Assembly (NCBI GenBank): GCA_964515615.1
Contig: CAZEVI010000015.1
Span: 1 to 16,298 of the forward strand
Source of the DNA: CAZEVI01 sp964515615
Lineage (GTDB): Bacteria > Patescibacteriota > UBA1384 > XYA2-FULL-43-10 > CAINNR01
DNA length: 16,298 nucleotides
Direction: 5' to 3'
The first letter of the stretch is position 1. Every line of letters starts with the position of its first letter. The position numbers and the translations under genes are program-made. Under the pieces are notes generated by a model. The model did no database searches. It had not been told where the DNA came from and saw nothing but the letters and a program-made list of their open reading frames with translations. Below, piece by piece: positions 5,676 through 12,710 of the stretch.

Positions 5676-7070
5676 CTATTCACTACGAAGCACCTCAGCT
5701 GGTCGGACTTTTGAGATAAAGAACGCCGGAAGTGCCGAACCGATAATGGCGATGATAACAGCGGCGCCCAAACCGTAAAAAATTATTTGCCATCCGACAG
5801 TAGCATGGAGATTACGAATAGCATCGCCGGCACCACCGGCAAATCGCATCATTGCTTGCCCACCAGCGTCACTAAACCCACCGTGGCTGATACCAGTAGT
5901 TGAAGTTGACGATGTTGAATTATTGACCAATACATTTAGGATCGGATTAGATAGTACTACTCCAAGAATCATACCAACGATGCTTGATGTTAAAGTTAAA
6001 ACCAGCGATTCGACCGAAAACTGGCTGACAATTAAAATGTTAGATGCTCCAATAGCTTTCAAAACTCCAATTTCCCGTCTGCGTTCGCGAACGATCATTA
6101 TCATTGTTAAGAAAATAATGATTGAACCCGCAACTAAAGAACCGATTAAACTGTAAAGTGAAATAGTTCGTATGTTCTGCAAAGGCTCAACTGCGCTCTG
6201 GGCAGACTGTTCTGATGTTGTAACATCAACGCTAGTACCAAGCTTATCTTTGATAGCTGACTGTGTAGCTGAAAGCGAGTCAACAGAATCAGTTGTTGCG
6301 ATGATAGAACTAACTTGGCCAACCTGGCTAGAAAGATTCTGGACTGTTGTAATTGACATAATAATACCGCCATTAGCAAAAGTATTGCCAGCATCAAATA
6401 TACCTTTGACTGTAATTGTTTGCCCATAAGCTGTAAAAGATTCACCGGCAGAAATATTATTTTGGCTTGCCAAGGATTTTCCGATCATAGCTTCATTTGC
6501 AAATGATGATGCATCAATTTTGCTACCGGATTCAATGGTAAATGTTGTGGCGTTTAAGGCTGATAAATTCGAAAGATCATTAATACCAATAACCGTTATT
6601 GGCATTGAGAATGTTTTTCCAGTTACATCTTGGCCATTTGCCATTGTTCTACGAGAGCCATTATTGTCAGATGGTCTTTCAACCGGCGGGGCAGTCAATG
6701 AAGTTTCTGCATTTGTGTTGGTAGTTTCGTTTCTACCAAAAGGGTTCAATGATGTATTAGCACCAATAGTGGTAAGTCGGTCACTCAATGTTGTTATCAC
6801 ATTATTTATGTGAGGAATAGATTTAATATCACTAATGTTCTGATCTGTCAGTAGTGTCCCACCACCTTCAAATCCTCGCATACCGGCAGGTGAAACATTA
6901 ATAGTATTTCCAATTGAACTTTTAACTGAATCAATTTTCCCTTGTACAGTTTTCAACGATTCCAACATCACAAGCGCCATGGCAATTGAAATCGACAATA
7001 TTAAAACAATTGAAGTTGTCCTGATACTGTTTCTAAATGCATTTTTCACTCCCCGAATTATTGTGCCCAT
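5676..7070 (-). CDS. FtsX/MacB-like ABC transporter permease
   Basis: The 464-residue membrane subunit pairs with the downstream ATPase. An N-terminal membrane helix (about 18-36) is followed by a long extracytoplasmic MacB_PCD-like domain (about 40-300), rich in Ser, Thr and Asn, then three more helices near 303-325, 350-375 and 428-450. The cytoplasmic segment RERRREIGVLKAIGAS after helix 2 and the terminal VRPAEVLRSE are hallmarks of FtsX-type permeases. MacB/FtsX-type systems export peptides or macrolides or act as mechanotransmitters without moving substrate; which applies is not visible. Unusual is a low-complexity Ser/Thr/Gly-rich loop of about 45 residues between helices 3 and 4 (NNSTSSTSTTGISHGGF...). 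The ATG at 7070 has GGAG 7 bases upstream. Confidence 0.92.
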   Translation of the reverse strand: MGTIIRGVKNAFRNSIRTTSIVLILSISIAMALVMLESLKTVQGKIDSVKSSIGNTINVSPAGMRGFEGGGTLLTDQNISDIKSIPHINNVITTLSDRLTTIGANTSLNPFGRNETTNTNAETSLTAPPVERPSDNNGSRRTMANGQDVTGKTFSMPITVIGINDLSNLSALNATTFTIESGSKIDASSFANEAMIGKSLASQNNISAGESFTAYGQTITVKGIFDAGNTFANGGIIMSITTVQNLSSQVGQVSSIIATTDSVDSLSATQSAIKDKLGTSVDVTTSEQSAQSAVEPLQNIRTISLYSLIGSLVAGSIIIFLTMIMIVRERRREIGVLKAIGASNILIVSQFSVESLVLTLTSSIVGMILGVVLSNPILNVLVNNSTSSTSTTGISHGGFSDAGGQAMMRFAGGAGDAIRNLHATVGWQIIFYGLGAAVIIAIIGSALPAFFISKVRPAEVLRSE

Positions 7071-7111
7071 TTCTCTGCTCCAATTTTAAATTTTAGATTA
7101 AAAATTATCCC

Positions 7112-7158
7112 GCAATAATATGGCCGGCGCAGGGGGAGGACGCCGGCCATATTATTGC
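7112..7158. repeat. 18-bp perfect stem-loop upstream of the permease gene
   Basis: GCAATAATATGGCCGGCG (7112-7129) and its exact complement (7141-7158) enclose an 11-base loop, CAGGGGGAGGA on the plus strand and so TCCTCCCCCTG in the operon transcript. It lies between the stop of the DUF5666-like gene (7168) and the permease start (7070). In the transcript direction the stem is followed by GGGATAATTTTTA rather than an immediate U-run, so it is a poor terminator. An attenuator, processing site or mRNA stabiliser fits better. Confidence 0.85.
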
Positions 7159-7167
7159 CCAATTTTA

Positions 7168-7671
7168 TTAATTAATTATTATTACCCGTGCATCAATTTG
7201 TCCTGAAGAATTTGACCTTCCAGAAACAGTAATTGCTTGACCGGTTACCAAATCCGATTTTCCGGCAATGTCACCATTTTTTCGAATTTGGGTCGAGTCG
7301 GAAATTGTGACCGTATAATCTTTGTTGTTGCTGTCTTTGTAAACTGTCAAATTATCACCGTCAATTTTAGTAATTTTAGCGACCAAACTGTTCGATGACC
7401 GTTGATATTTATTATCACCGTACATTATTCTTCCCATATGCCCGCTAAATTGATTTCCCTCGGCCATAATATCTTTTTGAATATCGAAACGATCATGGCC
7501 ATTATGATAAAACGTTAACTTGGCAACTCCGGCAATTCCAGCCAAAATTATTAGAACTGCGATTATTGATAGGGTAATTGCCAGTGCTTCGTGATTATGA
7601 TGTTGGCCGGCATGATTTGTTTGGTACACGGTTGATTTTTCTTCTACCGATTTATTTTCTTTTTCGTCCAT
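7168..7671 (-). CDS. Single-pass membrane protein with DUF5666-like extracytoplasmic domain
   Basis: The 167-residue product has a charged cytosolic N-terminus with a His cluster (HAGQHHNHEAL, about 20-30), one membrane helix (about 30-52), a linker rich in His and Met (FYHNGHDRF, SGHMGRIMYG), and a C-terminal beta domain (about 95-167). The pattern AKITKIDGDNLTVYKDSNNKDYTVTISDSTQI...SDLVTGQAITVSGRSNSSGQIDARVIII fits DUF5666-type domains of unknown function. It lies between the two-component genes and the ABC exporter, so it may be an accessory ligand-binding or adaptor subunit; this is inference. GAGAGG provides the ribosome-binding site, and a TATTAT -10-like box about 32 bases upstream suggests an internal promoter. 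The His/Met content could reflect metal binding but proves nothing. Confidence 0.75.
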   Translation of the reverse strand: MDEKENKSVEEKSTVYQTNHAGQHHNHEALAITLSIIAVLIILAGIAGVAKLTFYHNGHDRFDIQKDIMAEGNQFSGHMGRIMYGDNKYQRSSNSLVAKITKIDGDNLTVYKDSNNKDYTVTISDSTQIRKNGDIAGKSDLVTGQAITVSGRSNSSGQIDARVIIIN

Positions 7672-7703
7672 ATTTACCTCTCAAAATTAATTATTACATC
7701 TCT

Positions 7704-7709
7704 ATAATA
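7704..7709 (-). promoter_or_regulatory. Possible internal promoter -10 before the DUF5666-like gene
   Basis: On the minus strand TATTAT lies about 32 bases before the ATG at 7671, inside the 97-base gap after the kinase gene. The -35 region is weak. It could uncouple exporter expression from that of the two-component system. Confidence 0.35.
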
Positions 7710-7768
7710 AATCTGCTGTCTGAGAAAAAGCTTAAAAATTCGAACAATGCAGTATTTTAATCTTTGAG

Positions 7769-8788
7769 CTATTTTAAGAGTTTAATACTAAATTCGCTAC
7801 CATTTCCAGCAGTCGAACTGGCGGTAATTTCACCACTATGGAGATCGACGATTTGTTTGGCAATTGAAAGTCCAAGACCGTAACCGTCGGTTTCGCTTGC
7901 CAATTGGTTTTTGGTTCGCGATTGGTCGGCTCGATAAAAACGATCAAAAATACGTGGCAGATCGGAGGATTTTATGCCAATTCCAAAGTCTTTAATTTTG
8001 ACTAAATGATGTTTGTTTTCAGAAGACATTTTCAAAATAATTTTTGAATTTTTTGGACTATATTTTATTGCGTTGTCCAAAAGCATTACAAAAAGTTCAG
8101 TTAACATTGCCTGGTCGCCAAAAATTTTGGCATTTTTTAATTTTGCTTCAAATTCAATATTTTTCTTTTTGGCTAAGCTCTCGACTTTTTCGTAAGCCGC
8201 AACAATCACTTCATCCAAATTGAGAGTTGTAAAGTCAACCTTTGTCGTTTCATCGAGTTTCGCCAATTTAAGTAGAGCACTGGAAAGTGTTTCCAGTTTT
8301 CCGATCTCTTCCAAGTTAGAAGTTAGAATTTTTTTAGCACTAGATGCAGAAAAATTTTTGTCTCGAAGTGTTACCTCAATTTCTGTCCGCAGTGCCGCTA
8401 GTGGAGTTTTCAGCTCATGTGAAGCGTCGGCAGTAAAACGGTTTTGTTCATCAGCGGCTTCTTTTAGCGGTCGTAATGTCCAACGGGCCAAAAAGTAGCT
8501 GGCAAATGCTGAGAGCATTAAAATAAATAAATTAAAATAGGCCAAATTATGTTTGAGGCGGGCGTTGCTATCATCGAGCTGTTGCGAACGTAGATCGGAA
8601 AAATCATACATTGATTGCATTCCTATCCACCTGGGAGTATTTTTAATTATTAGATCTTGACGGTTGAGTCCGCGATCAATTTCGTTGGAGGAAATTTGAT
8701 AGATTGCCACTGAAAAACCAACACTGATCAGCATTACGATCAACACATAAAAACCGGTTAATTTTGCGATCGCAGCGGTAAATTTCAT
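7769..8788 (-). CDS. Sensor histidine kinase
   Basis: This 339-residue membrane kinase is the partner of the response regulator encoded upstream. Two membrane helices (about 12-31 and 83-102) flank a short extracytoplasmic loop of about 50 residues, too small for a known ligand domain. A HisKA dimerisation domain follows with H-box DASHELKTPLAALR (phospho-acceptor His124), then HATPase_c motifs: N-box MLLDNAIKYSP, G1 DFGIGIKSSDLPRIFDRFYRAD and G2 GYGLGLSIAKQIVDLHSGEI. The ATG overlaps the TGA of the regulator in an ATGA junction, so the two are translationally coupled. The short sensing loop recalls intramembrane or envelope-stress kinases that sense through a partner, which here could be the exporter or the DUF5666-like protein. 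Confidence 0.95.
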   Translation of the reverse strand: MKFTAAIAKLTGFYVLIVMLISVGFSVAIYQISSNEIDRGLNRQDLIIKNTPRWIGMQSMYDFSDLRSQQLDDSNARLKHNLAYFNLFILMLSAFASYFLARWTLRPLKEAADEQNRFTADASHELKTPLAALRTEIEVTLRDKNFSASSAKKILTSNLEEIGKLETLSSALLKLAKLDETTKVDFTTLNLDEVIVAAYEKVESLAKKKNIEFEAKLKNAKIFGDQAMLTELFVMLLDNAIKYSPKNSKIILKMSSENKHHLVKIKDFGIGIKSSDLPRIFDRFYRADQSRTKNQLASETDGYGLGLSIAKQIVDLHSGEITASSTAGNGSEFSIKLLK

Positions 8789-9462
8789 TTGTCGGATAAT
8801 TTATATCCAAATCCTCGAACTGTTTGAATTAATTGTAACTTTTTTGGAAACGGTTTGTCGATTTTATTTCGCAAGTAACCAATGTATACCTCAACAGTAT
8901 TTGGCAAAATATCAGCATCGTAATCCCAGACGTGAGAGATAATATTATCTTTAGTTAATATTCGGTTTGGGTTGCGCACTAAATATTCCAAAAGTGAAAA
9001 TTCAGTTGATGAAAGATCAATTTTCTTGCTATTGTGCCTAACTTCAAATGTCAGCGAGTTTAATACTAAGTCATCAATTTTTAATATATTTTCTTTAGCC
9101 TCTGTTGGTCGGCGAAGCAGTGCACGAATTCGAGCCAAAAGTTCAACAAAAGCAAACGGTTTGACCAAATAATCATCAGCACCGGCATTTAGCCCTTCGA
9201 CTTTGTCGTTTAATTTGTCTTTAGCGGTTAACATTAGTATTGGCGTTTGATTTTCTTTTTCTCGCAAAATTCGGCAAATTTCGATGCCGTCGATCTCCGG
9301 CAACATTCGATCGAGAATTATAAGATCATAATCAATTGTCATTGCCTGTCCGAGCCCATCTTGTCCGTCACAGGAAATATCAACAGCAAATTTTTCCTGT
9401 TCTAAACCGCGTTTTACAGCGCCGGCAATTTTATGATCGTCTTCGACAACGAGTATTCTCAT
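8785..9462 (-). CDS. OmpR/PhoB-family response regulator
   Basis: The 225-residue two-domain regulator has a receiver domain (1-about 120) with acidic pocket VVEDD, phospho-acceptor Asp51 in LIILDRMLPEIDG and LMLTAKD, and the conserved lysine in DDYLVKPFAF. A winged-helix DNA-binding domain follows (about 127-223), with LSSTEFSLLEYLVRNPNRILTKDNIISHVWD and the terminal QTVRGFGYKL. It is the first gene of the five-gene minus-strand cluster and overlaps the kinase by 4 bases. The ATG at 9462 lacks a clear Shine-Dalgarno sequence. The likely promoter is about 110 bases upstream, leaving a leader that folds into a long hairpin. Confidence 0.96.
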   Translation of the reverse strand: MRILVVEDDHKIAGAVKRGLEQEKFAVDISCDGQDGLGQAMTIDYDLIILDRMLPEIDGIEICRILREKENQTPILMLTAKDKLNDKVEGLNAGADDYLVKPFAFVELLARIRALLRRPTEAKENILKIDDLVLNSLTFEVRHNSKKIDLSSTEFSLLEYLVRNPNRILTKDNIISHVWDYDADILPNTVEVYIGYLRNKIDKPFPKKLQLIQTVRGFGYKLSDK

Positions 9463-9473
9463 AACAAAAACTC

Positions 9474-9567
9474 ATAACTAATAGTTGATAACGAATAACC
9501 ATAACTATTTAGTTAATTAATTTTCCTGTTGTGACTATTCGTTATTGGTTATTAACTATTCGTTAAC
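9474..9567. repeat. 7-bp-periodic repeats forming a long inverted repeat in the regulator leader
   Basis: The left half reads in heptamers ATAACTA, ATAGTTG, ATAACGA, ATAACCA (9474-9501). The right half reads GACTATT, CGTTATT, GGTTATT, AACTATT, CGTTAAC (9533-9567). The halves are inverted: 9480-9499 pairs with 9541-9560 with one mismatch and one G-U wobble, enclosing about 41 bases. The structure lies between the regulator promoter (9573-9578) and its ATG (9462), so it would be part of the mRNA leader. Confidence 0.8.
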
Positions 9568-9572
9568 TCAAA

Positions 9573-9578
9573 ATTATA
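9573..9578 (-). promoter_or_regulatory. -10 element of the two-component/ABC operon
   Basis: A perfect TATAAT on the minus strand is preceded at 17 bases by TCAACA, a 4-of-6 match to the -35 consensus. It lies 110 bases upstream of the response-regulator ATG and is the best promoter match upstream of the cluster. Confidence 0.55.
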
Positions 9579-9633
9579 CCACAATCCTGAGAAAATGTTG
9601 AGAATCAGATAATTGTCTATTAATTAATAACAA

Positions 9634-9736
9634 TTGACTAAACTTATAAATATTTGTATCAACGCTTTGAACTGTTTATGCAAAAAATAATCTCCTAGAA
9701 AGAAAAATCCTCCGATTATTATCTGGAGGATTTTTT
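9634..9736 (+). ncRNA. Tentative small RNA gene with promoter and terminator
   Basis: On the plus strand TTGACT (9634-9639) and TATCAA (9657-9662) are spaced by 17 bases, predicting a start near 9669. The hairpin at 9703-9735 followed by T-rich sequence would end a transcript of about 68 bases. The putative RNA contains CUCCU and CCUCC tracts that could pair with ribosome-binding sites. The -10 match is only 4 of 6, and the hairpin is explained equally well as the HU terminator. Confidence 0.25.
9703..9735 (-). terminator. Rho-independent terminator of the HU gene, possibly bidirectional
   Basis: AAAAATCCTCC (9703-9713) pairs with GGAGGATTTTT (9725-9735) around an 11-base loop. Read on the minus strand the stem ends in a T-run, as needed downstream of the HU stop at 9783. 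The plus strand also ends in six T and then more T-rich sequence. Confidence 0.8.
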
Positions 9737-9782
9737 ATATTTTTTTTATTTTAGTTTTGACTTTTGACGTTTGCGTTTTGGG

Positions 9783-10058
9783 TTATTTCCTGACATCTTT
9801 TTTTAGAGATCTGGCTGGACGAAATCGTGGCATTTTTGATGCGGCGATTTTAATTTTGGCTCCGGTTCGCGGATTAACTCCGGCTCTGGCTTTTCGTTTG
9901 CCGACATCAAAAGTTCCAAATCCTGTCAGTGTAACTTTTCCGCCTTTTTTGAGTTCTTTTGAAACGATTGAAAAAGCCGTATCAATCCCCACTGTTGCCT
10001 CGCGGCGAGACAAACCGGTTTTTTTGGCAACCGCATCAATCAATTCACTTTTATTCAT
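9783..10058 (-). CDS. hup: HU-family DNA-binding protein
   Basis: The 91-residue protein is a typical HU/IHF-family nucleoid protein that bends and compacts DNA as a dimer. It opens with MNKSELIDAVAKKTGLSRREA, has the core GGKVTLTGFGTFDVGKRKARAGVNPRTGAKIKIAASKMPRFRPA with the DNA-intercalating beta-arm (RTGAKIKI), and ends with a basic SLKKDVRK tail. Length is standard. The ATG at 10058 follows two purine tracts, GGAGG just after the upstream ymdB stop and AAGGAG three bases before the ATG. The gap to ymdB is 19 bases, so the two are co-transcribed. Its terminator is at 9703-9735. Confidence 0.97.
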   Translation of the reverse strand: MNKSELIDAVAKKTGLSRREATVGIDTAFSIVSKELKKGGKVTLTGFGTFDVGKRKARAGVNPRTGAKIKIAASKMPRFRPARSLKKDVRK

Positions 10059-10077
10059 ATGCTCCTTCCCCGCCTCC

Positions 10078-10881
10078 TTATTCGTTTAAGTTAATTATTT
10101 TATTAATTCGGGAAATCTTGGTGCAAATTTTCTTCTCTGGGTCTATCTCAATTAAAACTCCGGAGAAATTTACCTCTCCACTTGCTACTTTATGCGATAC
10201 CGGCAATTGTGTCAAGAAGCGTTCGATTATAATTTCTTTTTCAACTCCAAGAACTGAATCAATCGGGCCTACCATTCCAACATCGGTAATGTAGCCACTG
10301 CCAGCTGGAAAAATTGTTTCATCGGCGGTTTGAACGTGGGTGTGAGTTCCAACGATGGCGGCGACATTACCGTCTAAATATCGGGCAAATGCAATTTTTT
10401 CCGACGTCGCTTCGGCATGAAAATCAACCAAAATTGGAAGGTCAGGATTTTCTTCGGCAATTTTTTTGGTTAGTGTAAAAGGATCGTCCAAATTTGCCGG
10501 AACGAAAATTCTGCCTTGAACATTAATTAGCAAAAGTTTTTTGTTATTTTTTTCAATTATGGCAACACCTCGGCCGGGGACTTCTTGCGGGTAGTTAGCC
10601 GGACGAAGAACGTGGGTTGTTGAATCATCTAAATATTCAATAATGTTTTTGTTGTCCCAAATATGATTTCCGGAGGTGAAATAATCAATGCCGGCATCAA
10701 TCATCTCTTCGTAAGTGGCGAAGGTCATACCATTTCCGGCAGCCAGATTTTCACCATTAGCAACTACAAAATCAACCGCGTGTTCTTTGACAATACCGGA
10801 AATTAATTTTTTACAAGCATTGCGGCCAGGTCGGCCAACAATATCACCAATAAATAAAATTTTTATGTCATTTTGTTGCAT
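10078..10881 (-). CDS. ymdB: YmdB-like metallophosphoesterase
   Basis: The 267-residue product matches the YmdB family (TIGR00282), dinuclear-metal phosphodiesterases that hydrolyse 2',3'-cyclic nucleotides in Bacillus. Metal-ligand motifs are in order: FIGDIVG (Asp13), ANGEN (Glu44, Asn45), TSGNHIWD (Asn72, His73), VDFHAEATSEK (His155) and VGTHTHVQTAD (His180, His182), followed by GYITDVGM. Length is standard. It is encoded directly after rny, the same rny-ymdB order as in Firmicutes, supporting a role in RNA turnover, and it shares a transcript with the HU gene. The ATG at 10881 has no clear ribosome-binding site. Heptamer-type repeats lie just upstream, where a promoter would be expected. 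Confidence 0.93.
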   Translation of the reverse strand: MQQNDIKILFIGDIVGRPGRNACKKLISGIVKEHAVDFVVANGENLAAGNGMTFATYEEMIDAGIDYFTSGNHIWDNKNIIEYLDDSTTHVLRPANYPQEVPGRGVAIIEKNNKKLLLINVQGRIFVPANLDDPFTLTKKIAEENPDLPILVDFHAEATSEKIAFARYLDGNVAAIVGTHTHVQTADETIFPAGSGYITDVGMVGPIDSVLGVEKEIIIERFLTQLPVSHKVASGEVNFSGVLIEIDPEKKICTKISRINKIINLNE

Positions 10882-10893
10882 AAGATTTTTAAA

Positions 10894-10922
10894 TTCTAAT
10901 ATCTAACATCTAAACTTTAAAC
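10894..10922. repeat. Second short array of 7-bp units upstream of ymdB
   Basis: Four in-phase heptamers read TCTAATA, TCTAACA, TCTAAAC, TTTAAAC (10895-10922). The reverse complement of 10894-10912 matches 4893-4911 at 18 of 19 bases (TAGATGTTAGA-ATTAGAA), so this is an inverted relative of the array beside the ABC ATPase gene. Confidence 0.65.
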
Positions 10923-11005
10923 AATTTTCAAAACTTAAAAAGTTTAAAAAAATGAATTTAGTCATTTGGATTTGTTTGGGAGTTAGCGCCTCGCGCTTAA
11001 AGTTT

Positions 11006-11032
11006 AAGTAAATTTGCCTTGCAAATTTACTT
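11006..11032 (-). repeat. Stem-loop spanning the rny stop codon
   Basis: AAGTAAATTTGC (11006-11017) and GCAAATTTACTT (11021-11032) are perfect 12-bp complements around a 3-base loop. The rny TAA (11027-11029) lies in the 5' arm of the transcript. No U-run follows, so it is a 3'-end stabiliser or partial terminator rather than a standard terminator. A smaller AGCGC/GCGCT hairpin follows at 10985-10997. Confidence 0.7.
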
Positions 11033-12547
11033 GGCGTATTCGGTGGCCCGGACTTCGCGAATTACATTGACCTTAATTTGACCCGGATATTGCATGTCAG
11101 TCTCAATTTTCTTGGCAATCTCTTTGGAGAGTTTTTCCGATGCCAAATCATCAATTTCTTCGGGAATAACAATTACTCGAACTTCGCGACCGGCCTGAAT
11201 AGCAAATGATTTTCCGACGCCTTCGAAGGTGTTGGCAATATTTTCCAAATCTTTCAGTCGCTTAATATAGGTTTCCAATGATTCGCGACGGGCACCAGGA
11301 CGAGCAGAAGAAATTGCGTCGGCGGCCTGAACTATAGCCGCTTCAACGGTTTTGATCTCGACATCTTCATGATGCGCTTCTATAGCGTGAATAATTGCCG
11401 GGTCAATCTTGTATTTTCGTGCAATATCAGCCGAAATGACAGCGTGATTTCCGGGAACATCTTGGTCAACAGCTTTGCCCAAATCGTGCAGTAGACCGGC
11501 GGTTTTGGCAATTCGAACATCGGCACCTAACTCTTCGGCCAAAAGTCCGGAAAGGCCGGCAACTTCGACGGAGTGCATTAACTGATTTTGTCCATAGGAG
11601 GTTCGATATTTTAAGCGGCCCAAAACTTTAATAATTTCCGGTGGCAAACCGGCAATGCCAACTTCGTAAGCCGCTTCTTCGCCGGCACGGCGGATATCTT
11701 CGGCAACTTCTTTTTTGGCTTTTTCATACATTTCTTCAATTCTGGTTGGGTTGACTCGGCCGTCGGCTATTAATTTTTCCAATGTTACTTTTGCCAATGC
11801 TCGGCGCAACGGATCAAAAGAAGATAACACAACCATTTCCGGCGTATCGTCGATAATCAAATCGACTCCGGTAACTTTTTCGAAAGATTGGATGTTCCGA
11901 CCTTCACGACCGATTATTCTACCTTTCATATCATCGGAAGGAATTGCCACCGATGATATTGTGGTCTCAGCGGTGAACTCCGGCGCTAAGCGTTGAATTG
12001 CCGAAACAATGACTTCGCGGGCTTTTTGATCGGCAGACTCCTTAACGAACAAATTTACTTCCTTAATTTTTTTAACTAAATCTTCTTTGCCCTCTTTTTC
12101 GACCAAACCCAAAAGAACATCTTTGGCTTCATTTTTGTTCATTTTAGCAATTCGCTCCAAACTTTCTTCTTGTTTGGTTCGCAAATCGCGCAAGGTCTGT
12201 TTTAATTGCTCAACATCGTCTGATCGTTTCGACAAAGCTTTTCTTTCAGCTTCTAGCTGATCGAATTTTTTATCAATTCCCAGCTCTCGATTTCTTAACG
12301 ATCGTTCAATTTCAGCAATCTCTTTTTCCTTTGGAGCCAATTCTTTCTTAATTTCCTCTTTGTATTTTAGCGCCTCATCTTTGGCCGACACCAAAAACTC
12401 CTTGCCTTCCACCTTGGCATCAGCAATTATTTTATCGGCTCGATTTTTAGCACTATCAATCTTTTTGCTTGTCAGAAGGCGAAAGACCAAAAAACCAACG
12501 CCACCGCCAACAATAAAAGCGGCGATTGCAATAATTGATAATATCAC
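11027..12547 (-). CDS. rny: Ribonuclease Y
   Basis: RNase Y is a membrane-anchored endoribonuclease that starts mRNA decay in bacteria lacking RNase E. The 506-residue protein has an N-terminal membrane anchor (about 2-24), a long charged coiled coil (about 28-170), a KH RNA-binding domain with GRIIGREGRN (209-218), and an HD domain with His325, the His354-Asp355 pair in AGLLHDLGKAVD, and IIHAIEAHHED. The length is near the usual 510-520. The start is GTG at 12545-12547, which puts the membrane segment at the very N-terminus; AGGA lies 5 bases upstream. A strong promoter precedes it. ymdB follows on the same strand, as in Bacillus. Confidence 0.97.
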   Translation of the reverse strand: MILSIIAIAAFIVGGGVGFLVFRLLTSKKIDSAKNRADKIIADAKVEGKEFLVSAKDEALKYKEEIKKELAPKEKEIAEIERSLRNRELGIDKKFDQLEAERKALSKRSDDVEQLKQTLRDLRTKQEESLERIAKMNKNEAKDVLLGLVEKEGKEDLVKKIKEVNLFVKESADQKAREVIVSAIQRLAPEFTAETTISSVAIPSDDMKGRIIGREGRNIQSFEKVTGVDLIIDDTPEMVVLSSFDPLRRALAKVTLEKLIADGRVNPTRIEEMYEKAKKEVAEDIRRAGEEAAYEVGIAGLPPEIIKVLGRLKYRTSYGQNQLMHSVEVAGLSGLLAEELGADVRIAKTAGLLHDLGKAVDQDVPGNHAVISADIARKYKIDPAIIHAIEAHHEDVEIKTVEAAIVQAADAISSARPGARRESLETYIKRLKDLENIANTFEGVGKSFAIQAGREVRVIVIPEEIDDLASEKLSKEIAKKIETDMQYPGQIKVNVIREVRATEYAK

Positions 12548-12607
12548 TTTTTCCTACTTTCATTTTCATTTAATTACCATCTTTTTTGAATTTCTATCAC
12601 TTTATTT

Positions 12608-12636
12608 ATCATATCTCTTTTTATTTTTTTCGTCAA
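12608..12636 (-). promoter_or_regulatory. Promoter of rny
   Basis: On the minus strand TTGACG (plus 12631-12636) and TATGAT (plus 12608-12613) are separated by 17 bases, each matching consensus at 5 of 6. The expected leader is about 55 bases. This is one of the best promoter matches in the window. Confidence 0.75.
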
Positions 12637-12650
12637 TTAGCAGAGTTAGT

Positions 12651-12678
12651 TTGATAGCTTTTTTTTTAAAAATATGAT
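12651..12678 (+). promoter_or_regulatory. Promoter of the orphan gene at 12711
   Basis: TTGATA (12651-12656) and TATGAT (12673-12678) are separated by 16 bases, with a start expected near 12685. It diverges from the rny promoter, with 14 bases between the two -35 boxes. Confidence 0.7.
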
Positions 12679-12710
12679 ACATTTGCAAAGAAAAACTAGG
12701 AGGTGAGACA

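Larger units (their letters stand above)
9463..9782. other. 320-base gene-free region
   Basis: No protein gene is supported here. From low to high coordinates it holds the heptamer inverted repeat, the -10 box of the response-regulator operon on the minus strand, a possible plus-strand promoter near 9634-9662, a terminator hairpin at 9703-9735 and the 3' flank of the HU gene. It separates two minus-strand transcription units. Confidence 0.7.

Noticed and set aside
7112..7158. Standard Rho-independent terminator
   Set aside because: The stem is very strong, but in the transcript direction the next bases are GGGATAA, with the T-run displaced.
8785..8788. Recoded TGA (glycine) as in Gracilibacteria/Absconditabacteria
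   Set aside because: TGA ends the response regulator in an ATGA overlap with the kinase and ends the orphan gene at 4702 just before a terminator, so it acts as a stop.
9757..10089. Plus-strand 110-codon frame over the HU gene
   Set aside because: It is the antisense shadow of the HU gene, which has full family motifs and a ribosome-binding site.
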